Part shown: one piece after another, positions 1-5,519 of the stretch
How the letters are laid out: each line of letters begins with the position of its first letter
Position numbering within the stretch: the first letter of the stretch is position 1
Source: Halanaerobiaceae bacterium
Lineage (GTDB): Bacteria; Bacillota; Halanaerobiia; Halanaerobiales; DTU029
DNA length: 5,519 nt
Reading direction: 5' to 3'
Assembly: GCA_012521855.1 (NCBI GenBank)
Contig: JAAYLO010000078.1
Span: forward strand, 1-5,519
Notes under the pieces: model-generated
What the model saw: only the letters and a program-made list of their open reading frames with translations
Told to the model about the DNA's origin: nothing
The model's database searches: none
Made by a program: the position numbers and the translations under genes

Positions 1-465
1 CAGCTGTACCATCTGGACAGAGCCGTCCCCGAATTCATTGATCATGCCTGCCGGGGAAAATGTTAGTAGTCTGACAATCTCTTCTGCTGTTGATTTCTCT
101 GGATTTATTATAAAATCTATGGGCAGTTCTTCTTTTGGAAGAGCCAGGTCATTTTCATATTCCGGATTACGGATTCTGGCTATGGTCTTCCCTGCTCCCA
201 GGTATTTTGCTGACAGACAGAGCAGGATATTTGTCTCATCATTGTCAGTAACAGCTATGACAAGATCATTTTCATTTATCCCGATATCATTAAGCGGTTT
301 CCCAATTAGTCCATTGGATTCTATAGCAAGGACATCCAGTGTATCATTTACCTTTTTGATAACCTCTGCATCAGTATCGATAACGATTACATCATAGAGT
401 TCCTTTGATAAGGCACTGGCGATATTATAACCGACTTTGCCTGCACCAATAATAATGACTCTCAT
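1..465 (-). CDS. trkA: Trk potassium uptake system NAD-binding subunit TrkA (partial, 3' end outside the window)
   Basis: The first 155 residues are visible, with the ATG at 465-463 on the minus strand and an open frame to the window edge. They form a Rossmann-fold TrkA-N (RCK) domain. The dinucleotide-binding glycine loop GAGKVG is at residues 7-12, and Asp30 at the end of strand 2 (VIVID) fits NAD(H) ribose binding. The typical AVTDNDETN stretch is at 71-79 and ARIRNPEY at 96-103. From about residue 136 (FSPAGMINEFGDGSVQMVQL) the sequence resembles the start of a TrkA-C ligand-binding domain. In this family the protein is a cytoplasmic ring that gates the membrane potassium channel TrkH/TrkG. 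The post-Rossmann sequence resembles full TrkA (about 450 residues, two RCK units) more than the short KtrA, but the missing end prevents proof. A GAGGG ribosome site lies 7 nt before the ATG. The gene diverges from the deacetylase gene and has its own strong promoter. Confidence 0.93.
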   Translation of the reverse strand, partial: MRVIIIGAGKVGYNIASALSKELYDVIVIDTDAEVIKKVNDTLDVLAIESNGLIGKPLNDIGINENDLVIAVTDNDETNILLCLSAKYLGAGKTIARIRNPEYENDLALPKEELPIDFIINPEKSTAEEIVRLLTFSPAGMINEFGDGSVQMVQL

Positions 466-509
466 ATAATATCCCTCTTTTTATAGATTTACATTAATCT
501 GCCTGAATG

Positions 510-519
510 ATGTTAACAT
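510..519. repeat. 10-bp perfect palindrome at the trkA transcription start
   Basis: ATGTTAACAT is a perfect inverted repeat that overlaps the downstream edge of the trkA -10 box and the predicted start point. The position would suit a repressor operator, but the half-site is only 5 bp, the region is AT-rich and flanking symmetry is poor, so chance is a real possibility. Confidence 0.35.
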
Positions 520-546
520 TATAACCAAAAAAGAATACGAAGTCAA
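518..546 (-). promoter_or_regulatory. Sigma-A-type promoter of trkA
   Basis: Read on the minus strand, TTGACT (546-541) is followed after exactly 17 bp by TATAAT (523-518). This is 5/6 and 6/6 agreement with the vegetative consensus at optimal spacing. Transcription should start near 511, giving a leader of about 45 nt before the trkA ATG. This is the best promoter in the window and suggests fairly strong housekeeping expression of trkA. Confidence 0.85.
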
Positions 547-568
547 TTTCACTATTTACATTATTTAC

Positions 569-600
569 TTGCAGATGATTCAGATCTTATCATGTATAAT
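569..600 (+). promoter_or_regulatory. Candidate promoter of the LysM-deacetylase gene
   Basis: A perfect TATAAT (595-600) lies at a suitable distance to start transcription near 607, leaving a short leader before the ribosome site at 620. The nearest -35-like hexamer, TTGCAG (569-574), is 20 bp upstream, longer than the preferred 17. The TG at 593-594 abuts the hexamer without the one-base gap of an extended -10. This may be a weak, activated or alternative-sigma promoter. Confidence 0.45.
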
Positions 601-619
601 ATTTATGTATACGGCTCTA

Positions 620-638
620 AAAGGAGGTGAGGGAAATA
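620..638 (+). promoter_or_regulatory. Very strong Shine-Dalgarno sequence that points to an ATA start codon at 636-638
   Basis: AAAGGAGGTGA (620-630) matches the complement of the Firmicute 16S rRNA 3' end over 11 consecutive bases. The only conventional start codon before the signal peptide, GTG at 627-629, is inside this match, so it could not pair with initiator tRNA while the duplex forms. The in-frame ATA at 636-638 is 8 nt past the GGAGG core, the normal distance, and is followed by AAA AAA (Lys-Lys). An in-frame TAA at 618-620 rules out any start further upstream. Confidence 0.7.
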
Positions 639-1805
639 AAAAAATCAGCTGTTTTTCTTTTAGTAATATTTCTGGTGCTGTCATATGTTGTTGGGGCTGA
701 AACGGTACACCGGGTCTCCCCGGGGGAAAATCTTTATATAATTGCAGAAAAATATAATCTGACCATAGATGATCTAACACAGACAAATAAAATGACCAAT
801 CCGGAAAGGATTGTGGCTGGACAGGTCATTATTATCCCTGATTATGAGCGTTCTGATATTTACAGGGTAAAAGAAGGTGACAGTCTATACAGGATTTATC
901 AAAAACTATCTATTCCGGTATCTGTTTTAAAGACAGAAAATGGGATAAAAAATGAGGACCAGCTCTACACAGGACAACCATTACTGATCCCCTTGAGATA
1001 CAGGTATCCGCGCCTCTATACAGTAAACACAGGTGATACATTATATAAAATTGCTGAAAAGTATGGTATATCTGTAGAAGAAATAATTGTGCTAAATAAA
1101 CTGAAAGAAGAGACAATCATACCCGGCCAGATACTGAAAATACCTTCATTAAGTCCTCCCTGGGAAACAAAATATACACGGAAATACCCTGAGACCTTGT
1201 TTTATAAAGGTATTGCCGGGGGTAATAAAATAGCCCTTACATTTGACGATGGACCTGATCCTTATTATACTGAACAGGTACTGGATATTTTACAGGAGCA
1301 TAATATTCCTGCCACATTTTTTGTCGTAGGGAGTCAGGTGGCAAAATACCCTGAGGTCACGAAAAGGATTGTCAGGGAAGGACACTTGATTACAAGCCAC
1401 TCCTGGTCACATGCCAATCTAAGAAACCTAAGCAGTGCTGAACTGGATTATGAGATCAGGGAAACCGGGAATATCATCAGAAAATATACAGGTGAAAACA
1501 TACACTTTCTAAGACCTCCCTGGGGTTTTGTTTCTGATAATCTCCTTCAGACAGCCCGGGATATGGGCTATAAGGTTGTCAACTGGAATGTTGACTCAGA
1601 AGACTGGAATGGTACGGCTGCCGACCAGATTCTGCTAAATGTTATCCCGAATACTGATAAGAATTCTATACTCCTTTTCCATTCTGCAGGGGGCAGGAAC
1701 CAGAAGCTGGATTCAACCATCAGTGTCTTACCTGAATTGATCAGGACACTGAAAAACAACGGCTTCACTTTTGTAACTATTGATGAACTGCTGAATGCAA
1801 ATTAA
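627..1805 (+). CDS. Exported LysM-domain polysaccharide deacetylase (NodB/CE4 family)
   Basis: This is probably a secreted or wall-bound enzyme that removes N-acetyl groups from peptidoglycan or a related GlcNAc polymer. Numbering here is from the GTG at 627, giving 392 residues; the true start is more likely ATA at 636 (389 residues). A signal peptide covers about residues 4-24: Lys-Lys, a hydrophobic core, and likely cleavage after VVGA. Three LysM glycan-binding domains follow at about 27-71, 78-122 and 130-173. The deacetylase domain runs from about 199 to the end. TFDDGPD (205-211) supplies the expected catalytic Asp207 and metal ligand Asp208. HSWSH (258-262) supplies metal ligands His258 and His262. 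RPPWG is at 296-300, DSEDW at 323-327, and LLFHSAGG (349-356) gives His352. All family motifs are present, so activity is expected. The last motif is HS where HD is common. Expression appears monocistronic, with a terminator at 1843-1873. The exact substrate (GlcNAc or MurNAc of peptidoglycan, or chitin-like sugar) cannot be told from sequence. Confidence 0.93.
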   Translation: MREIKKSAVFLLVIFLVLSYVVGAETVHRVSPGENLYIIAEKYNLTIDDLTQTNKMTNPERIVAGQVIIIPDYERSDIYRVKEGDSLYRIYQKLSIPVSVLKTENGIKNEDQLYTGQPLLIPLRYRYPRLYTVNTGDTLYKIAEKYGISVEEIIVLNKLKEETIIPGQILKIPSLSPPWETKYTRKYPETLFYKGIAGGNKIALTFDDGPDPYYTEQVLDILQEHNIPATFFVVGSQVAKYPEVTKRIVREGHLITSHSWSHANLRNLSSAELDYEIRETGNIIRKYTGENIHFLRPPWGFVSDNLLQTARDMGYKVVNWNVDSEDWNGTAADQILLNVIPNTDKNSILLFHSAGGRNQKLDSTISVLPELIRTLKNNGFTFVTIDELLNAN

Positions 1806-1842
1806 TAGCGGACTCATAATATTATCCTGACAAATAATACTG

Positions 1843-1873
1843 AAGCTGTCTGAATGAAACAGACAGCTTTTTT
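1843..1873 (+). terminator. Intrinsic terminator of the deacetylase gene
   Basis: AAGCTGTCTG (1843-1852) and CAGACAGCTT (1860-1869) form a perfect 10-bp stem with a 7-nt loop. A run of six T closes and follows the stem (1868-1873). It lies 38 bp past the stop codon and should separate the deacetylase from dgt transcriptionally. Confidence 0.92.
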
Positions 1874-1916
1874 CCTGCAGGATTTTTATTTCCATTGCAG
1901 AATATAAAACATAGTG

Positions 1917-1955
1917 TCCAGTAAAACTGGAGTATCATTTTAACTCCTTAGGAGG
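1917..1955 (+). promoter_or_regulatory. dgt leader with overlapping small hairpins and ribosome binding site
   Basis: The dgt ribosome site AGGAGG (1950-1955) is 7 nt before the ATG. The leader holds three pairings that share bases and so compete. TCCAGT/ACTGGA (1917-1922 with 1926-1931) has a 3-nt loop. GGAGT/ACTCC pairs 1929-1933 with 1943-1947. CTCC/GGAG (1944-1947 with 1951-1954) would occlude the ribosome site. Each stem is only 4-6 bp, so regulation is speculative. No good promoter hexamer pair is visible in 1874-1940; TATAAA at 1903-1908 is the best -10 candidate but lacks a -35. Confidence 0.35.
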
Positions 1956-1962
1956 AAAAAAA

Positions 1963-3300
1963 ATGAAGGTCAGGATGGACTGGAAAAAACTCTTGAAACC
2001 ACAGCGCTTTGCCCATGATTTGAAAACTTACAACCCGGACCGCAGTGAATTTCAAAGAGATTTTGACCGTATCATTTTTTCTGAAAAATTCAGGAGGCTG
2101 CATGGAAAAACGCAGGTCTTTCCATTCCCGGAAACGGATTTAATCCACAACAGGCTTACACACAGCCTTGAGGTTTCTTCTGTCGGGAGATCACTGGGTA
2201 CAATTGTCGGAAACAAACTACATGAAAAGAATCCCTTTATACAGGGCTGGGAAATGGGGCAGATATGCAGTGCAGCCTGTCTGGCCCATGATATCGGAAA
2301 TCCCCCTTTCGGGCATACCGGCGAAGATGCCATATCTGAGTATTTCAACAGCAATAAGGGTATGGAGATGCTGAAAGATCTTTCAGCAGAAGAAAGAGAA
2401 GATTTCCTTCAATTTGAAGGTAATGCCATGGGCTTTCATATCCTGACACATAGTAATAGAAAGAAAACAAAGGTCAGGGGCGGCTTCAGTCTGACTTACC
2501 CGACACTGGCTGCCTTTACAAAATACCCCCGTCCTTCTGTTATCATAGATAAAAAAGACCGTGTCAGTGAAGATAAGTATGGTATCTTTCAATGTGATCT
2601 GGATACTTATAAAGAAATTGCTTTTTCCCTGGGAATACCATACAAAAAAGAAGGTGACCGCTGGTACCGCCACCCCCTCTCCTTCCTCACTGAAGCAGCC
2701 GATGATATCTGTTATGTGATTATGGATCTGGAAGACGGATACAAAAACGGCCAGGTCACTTATGAAAAAGCTGCCCATTACCTGATATCCATAGCTCATG
2801 CTGAAAGCGGAAATACTACAATAAACAGCCTGGATAAGATAATAGACAGGGAAGAAAAAATAGCCTACCTTAGGGCAAAGGCCATTAACAGTCTTGCCAA
2901 TCAGACTGCCGGTGTCTTCCTGGATAATGAAGATAAAATCCTTACTGGAGAATTTGATGAACCCATTACCACAATGATTGAATCATATCAACTCCTGAAG
3001 GAAATACTGGAATTGTCCAGGGAGGAAATATATACCCACAAACCGGTGATACAGATCGGAGCTGCCGGTTTTCAGGTCCTGCCCGGGCTCCTGGATACTT
3101 TTTTGTCTGCCCTTAAAGATAATAAGAAGTCCCGGAGCAAAATGATATTAAAACTGCTGCCGGATGAATATATCTTTGATTTTCAGGAAGAGCCCTATGA
3201 AGCTATTATGAGTATCACAGGCTATATCGCCGGCATGACCGATACCTTTGCAGTGGATACTTACCGGAATCTGATGGGTATCAAGCTGCCAAATTATTAA
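1963..3300 (+). CDS. dgt: Deoxyguanosinetriphosphate triphosphohydrolase (dGTPase)
   Basis: This is a cytoplasmic HD-domain enzyme that hydrolyses dGTP to deoxyguanosine and triphosphate, thereby trimming the dNTP pool. The 445-residue protein is complete and of usual bacterial type-1 length (E. coli Dgt is 505). The N-terminal signature RRLHGKTQVFPFPETD is at 44-59 and RLTHSLEVSSVGR at 64-76. The metal-binding HD set is His67, His109-Asp110 (CLAHDIGNPPFGHTGE, 106-121) and an Asp in EAADDI (244-249). Other family hallmarks are FEGNAMGFHILT (151-162), GGFSLTYPTLAAFTKYPRPS (173-192) and YRHPLSFLTEAADD (235-248). The C-terminal half is helical and less conserved. The ATG at 1963 is chosen because of the ideal upstream AGGAGG; the ATG at 1975 (Met5) would start closer to the MDWKKLL common in relatives but has no good ribosome site. 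The gene stands alone, between the deacetylase terminator and a convergent phosphorylase gene. The real substrate range may extend to other dNTPs, as in some relatives. Confidence 0.95.
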   Translation: MKVRMDWKKLLKPQRFAHDLKTYNPDRSEFQRDFDRIIFSEKFRRLHGKTQVFPFPETDLIHNRLTHSLEVSSVGRSLGTIVGNKLHEKNPFIQGWEMGQICSAACLAHDIGNPPFGHTGEDAISEYFNSNKGMEMLKDLSAEEREDFLQFEGNAMGFHILTHSNRKKTKVRGGFSLTYPTLAAFTKYPRPSVIIDKKDRVSEDKYGIFQCDLDTYKEIAFSLGIPYKKEGDRWYRHPLSFLTEAADDICYVIMDLEDGYKNGQVTYEKAAHYLISIAHAESGNTTINSLDKIIDREEKIAYLRAKAINSLANQTAGVFLDNEDKILTGEFDEPITTMIESYQLLKEILELSREEIYTHKPVIQIGAAGFQVLPGLLDTFLSALKDNKKSRSKMILKLLPDEYIFDFQEEPYEAIMSITGYIAGMTDTFAVDTYRNLMGIKLPNY

Positions 3301-3311
3301 ATATAAAATAC

Positions 3312-3346
3312 AGAAAAGGACAGCTCTTTAGCGGCTGTCCTTTTCT
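3312..3346. terminator. Bidirectional terminator between dgt and the phosphorylase gene
   Basis: AGAAAAGGACAGC (3312-3324) and GCTGTCCTTTTCT (3334-3346) form a perfect 13-bp stem with a 9-nt loop, placed in the 68 bp between two converging stop codons. The A-rich 5' arm and T-rich 3' arm put a TTTTCT tail on either transcript, so it can serve both dgt (plus) and the GH94 gene (minus). The T tract is interrupted by one C. Confidence 0.88.
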
Positions 3347-3368
3347 CAACATTATTTTATGGTCTGTT

Positions 3369-5519
3369 CTAACACAGTATTACTTCTACCTCGTTTTTAT
3401 CCTTCATCACGGACAGGGGAATCAATGTTGAATTTATCGCTTCACCATTTATCCGTATCTCTTTAACCCCTCTTTCTACTCTGGATGGATTTTTTACCTT
3501 TATATTAAACTCTTTTCCCCGGTACACACGGTAGACTGAATAGGAATCCCAGTCATGAGGAATGACAGGATCCACAATCAGGCCGTCATAATCAGCCCTG
3601 ACACCCAGGATATACTGAGAAATTGCGACAAAACTCCAGGCAGCTGTACCGGTCAGCCAGGAGTTCCTGGCCCTGCCGAATTTGGAGGGGTGTTCTTTGC
3701 CTGTGATAAACTGGCAATAAACATACGGCTCCATGGTGTACTCATCAGCAATATCATTGTGCCTGGCCGGTAAATATGAGAGGTAATATTCAAATGCCCT
3801 GTCACCATGTCCTAACATTGCCTCGGCAATTACAGCCCAGGTATTGGCATGACAGAATATGGCTGCATTTTCTTTCAGGCCTGGCGGGAATGAGGTGATT
3901 GCACCGATTTCCTCATCATATTCCCTGAAAGCAGGGTAGTTTAAGACCAATCCATGCTCAGTGGCAAGGTATTTATTGACACTCTCCATGGCTTTTTCTG
4001 CTTTTTCATCACTGAAAGCACCTGAGAAAACAGCCCAGCTCTGGGCATTCAGGAAAATCTTTGATTGTTCGCTTTCAGATGAGCCCAGCTTTCTCCCGCT
4101 GTCCAGAAAACCCCTGATAAACCATTCGCCGTCCCAGGCTTTCTTGCCCAGATTTTCCTTAATGAATACTCCATATTCTTTAAAATGCCGTACATCTTCA
4201 TCACGGCCGGTCTTCTCTGCCATAAGCAGGAATTCCTGGATTGCTTTATAGTACAGGAAGGTAGACCAGATACTCTCGCCCTCTCCCTTCAGGTTTATAC
4301 AGTCATTCCAGTCTGCAGCCATTCCATACAGAAAACCGTTCGGGCCGCGGTGATTCCAGGAAAACTCCAGGGCCTGTTTCAAATGATTGTATACTGTATC
4401 TTCTCCCTTATCAGCATATTGTACACTTTCTTCAAGAAAAGCAAAATCCCCGGTCTCCCGCAAATATGCCCCTACTGATAAGAGGAGCCAGAGATGGTCA
4501 TCAGAATAGATTCTCTCCCTCGGAACAATATTGTGTTCACCCTGTCTCCATTCAAGGGGCTGTATGTGATGCAGGGCATAACCTTCACTCAACTGAGCTT
4601 TCAGTAAATCCATCAATTTGTTTTTTACCTCTTCAGGTATAGCATGGACAACACCAAGGGTATCCTGGTTTGAATCCCTGAAGCCCATACCGTCACGGCC
4701 GCCTGCCTCATTGAATGAAGCAGAGCGGGACCAGTTAAAGGTCATATGACACTGGTACTGGTTCCAGATATTAACCATTGTATTTACCAGTTCAGACGGT
4801 GTCTCGCATCTATAACAGCTCATTCTCCTGTTCCAGTATTCCTGGACACGCTGGAATTCCTTCTCTACAGCTTCTTTTGAATTGTAAAGTTCTTTATAAT
4901 TTTTCCCCTCTACCCTGGCATCACCTATACCGACAATATACAGGGCATATTTCTTCTCACCGGCTTCCAGGATTATTTTGTTATGCAGGGCGGCACAGGG
5001 GCTTCCGCCAACGGCAATAGAGTTGAAGCACTTACCTGCTTCTACTGCAGCAGGATTACCTTCATGATGGTAATTTCCTATAAAAACATCCCGGTCTGTA
5101 TCAAAGCTTTCAACAGGCAAAAGAGATGTCATAAAGGCCTTCGGCTCTTCTCCCCCGGCAAAAAGCAGTGTATAATCAATCATATCTTCATAATAATCCA
5201 TCCGGCAGGTATATAGTATGTACTGAAAATTCTTCAAATCCTGATCTATTCTCCAGAAACACCATTCTCCATAGGAGAATAATGAAAGTTCCCTTCTCTG
5301 TCCAGAATTGTTTTCAAGCTCTATCTCCCAGAACTCTACTGGTTTATCGAGGGGAACAAAAACCCGGTAATTGCTCCTGATTCCGCTGTACTCAGAGATA
5401 AACTTCGTATAGCCCATTCCATGACGGCATTCAGTTTTGTATCCTCCGACTTTCCCAACAGGCTGCCAGCTGGCTGACCAGTAGTCACCACTCTGATCAT
5501 CCCGGATATAGATATAACG
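3369..5519 (-). CDS. GH94 family disaccharide phosphorylase, cellobiose phosphorylase-like (partial, N terminus outside the window)
   Basis: The reading frame stays open to the window edge, giving 716 visible residues. The Met at 5417-5415 is internal, because the 34 codons before it (RYIYIRDDQSGDYWSASWQP and ECRHGMGYTKF) are conserved family sequence. Full-length cellobiose phosphorylases have about 800-820 residues, so roughly 100 are missing. Such enzymes are cytoplasmic and split a beta-linked disaccharide with inorganic phosphate, yielding alpha-glucose 1-phosphate plus a sugar, which saves ATP. Visible residues (window numbering): GFRDSNQD at 279-286 for sugar binding; ADWND at 402-406, whose last Asp matches the family's general acid (Asp490 in the Cellvibrio gilvus enzyme); His557 in KENAAIFCHANTW and Thr623-Gly624 in SWLTGTAAW, matching phosphate-binding positions. 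The C-terminal beta domain follows (LGVRADYDGLIVDP). The family signature is unmistakable, but the acceptor (cellobiose, laminaribiose, chitobiose or other) is not fixed by what I can see. No linked transporter or sugar gene lies in the window. Confidence 0.92.
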   Translation of the reverse strand, partial: RYIYIRDDQSGDYWSASWQPVGKVGGYKTECRHGMGYTKFISEYSGIRSNYRVFVPLDKPVEFWEIELENNSGQRRELSLFSYGEWCFWRIDQDLKNFQYILYTCRMDYYEDMIDYTLLFAGGEEPKAFMTSLLPVESFDTDRDVFIGNYHHEGNPAAVEAGKCFNSIAVGGSPCAALHNKIILEAGEKKYALYIVGIGDARVEGKNYKELYNSKEAVEKEFQRVQEYWNRRMSCYRCETPSELVNTMVNIWNQYQCHMTFNWSRSASFNEAGGRDGMGFRDSNQDTLGVVHAIPEEVKNKLMDLLKAQLSEGYALHHIQPLEWRQGEHNIVPRERIYSDDHLWLLLSVGAYLRETGDFAFLEESVQYADKGEDTVYNHLKQALEFSWNHRGPNGFLYGMAADWNDCINLKGEGESIWSTFLYYKAIQEFLLMAEKTGRDEDVRHFKEYGVFIKENLGKKAWDGEWFIRGFLDSGRKLGSSESEQSKIFLNAQSWAVFSGAFSDEKAEKAMESVNKYLATEHGLVLNYPAFREYDEEIGAITSFPPGLKENAAIFCHANTWAVIAEAMLGHGDRAFEYYLSYLPARHNDIADEYTMEPYVYCQFITGKEHPSKFGRARNSWLTGTAAWSFVAISQYILGVRADYDGLIVDPVIPHDWDSYSVYRVYRGKEFNIKVKNPSRVERGVKEIRINGEAINSTLIPLSVMKDKNEVEVILC

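Larger units (their letters stand above)
487..563. repeat. Direct repeat ATTTACATTA flanking the trkA promoter
   Basis: The 10-mer ATTTACATTA occurs at 487-496 (in the trkA leader) and again at 554-563 (upstream of the trkA -35 box), 67 bp apart start to start. A third, shorter match, TATTTAC, is at 562-568. The two full copies bracket the trkA promoter. In AT-rich DNA such repeats can be accidental, and a regulatory role is only inferred. Confidence 0.35.

Noticed and set aside
38..397. Plus-strand open frame of 119 codons
   Set aside because: It lies wholly antisense to trkA, whose translation shows a clear Rossmann fold; the plus-strand product is serine/phenylalanine-rich with no recognisable domain.
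592..611. Direct repeat ATGTATA near the deacetylase promoter
   Set aside because: Seven bases in AT-rich DNA is too short, and the first copy is mostly the -10 box itself.
2052..2354. Minus-strand open frame of 100 codons inside dgt
   Set aside because: Antisense to the dGTPase HD region, with no domain or independent promoter seen.
2383..2799. Minus-strand open frame of 138 codons inside dgt
   Set aside because: It is antisense to conserved dGTPase motifs (FEGNAMGFHILT, YRHPLSFLTEAADD); no domain, and a shadow frame is the simpler explanation.
3312..3346. Small RNA or attachment site at the long inverted repeat
   Set aside because: A perfect stem with T-rich ends between two converging stop codons is fully explained as a shared terminator.
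3961..5380. Several overlapping plus-strand open frames of 70-97 codons
   Set aside because: All are antisense to the GH94 gene, overlap each other in different frames and have no recognisable product; the GH94 motifs fix the true frame.
5415..5417. Minus-strand ATG as the start of the phosphorylase
   Set aside because: The 34 codons upstream stay open and encode conserved GH94 sequence, so the gene continues past the window edge.

Overview
The window looks like ordinary chromosome from an anaerobic, low-to-moderate-GC Firmicute. Support comes from very strong Bacillus/Clostridium-type Shine-Dalgarno sequences, sigma-A-like promoters, compact intrinsic terminators and AT-rich intergenic DNA. 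A member of Clostridia or Halanaerobiia fits, but no taxonomic marker gene is present, so placement is tentative. No mobile element, CRISPR array, tRNA or rRNA was seen.

Layout, left to right. (1) Positions 1-465, minus strand: the first 155 codons of trkA, the NAD-binding gating subunit of a Trk-type potassium channel; its 3' end lies outside the window. (2) 466-626: a divergent intergenic region with a near-consensus trkA promoter, a weaker rightward promoter candidate, a 10-bp palindrome and a 10-bp direct repeat. (3) 627-1805, plus strand: an exported cell-wall enzyme with a signal peptide, three LysM domains and a NodB-type polysaccharide deacetylase domain, ending in a clear terminator. 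(4) 1963-3300, plus strand: dgt, a complete HD-domain dGTP triphosphohydrolase. (5) 3312-3346: a long perfect hairpin, probably a shared terminator for converging genes. (6) 3369-5519, minus strand: a GH94 disaccharide phosphorylase (cellobiose phosphorylase-like), cut at its N terminus by the window edge.

The genes appear to be separate transcription units rather than an operon: trkA and the deacetylase diverge, the deacetylase has its own terminator before dgt, and dgt and the phosphorylase converge. Their roles (potassium uptake, wall modification, nucleotide-pool control and intracellular beta-glucoside use) share no pathway.

The best point for a second look is the start of the deacetylase gene. 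The only conventional start codon able to give the full signal peptide, a GTG, lies inside an 11-nt perfect Shine-Dalgarno sequence. An ATA codon 8 nt downstream of the GGAGG core is ideally placed and begins a textbook signal peptide (MKKSAVF...). This suggests AUA initiation or a base error. I found no convincing previously undescribed system.
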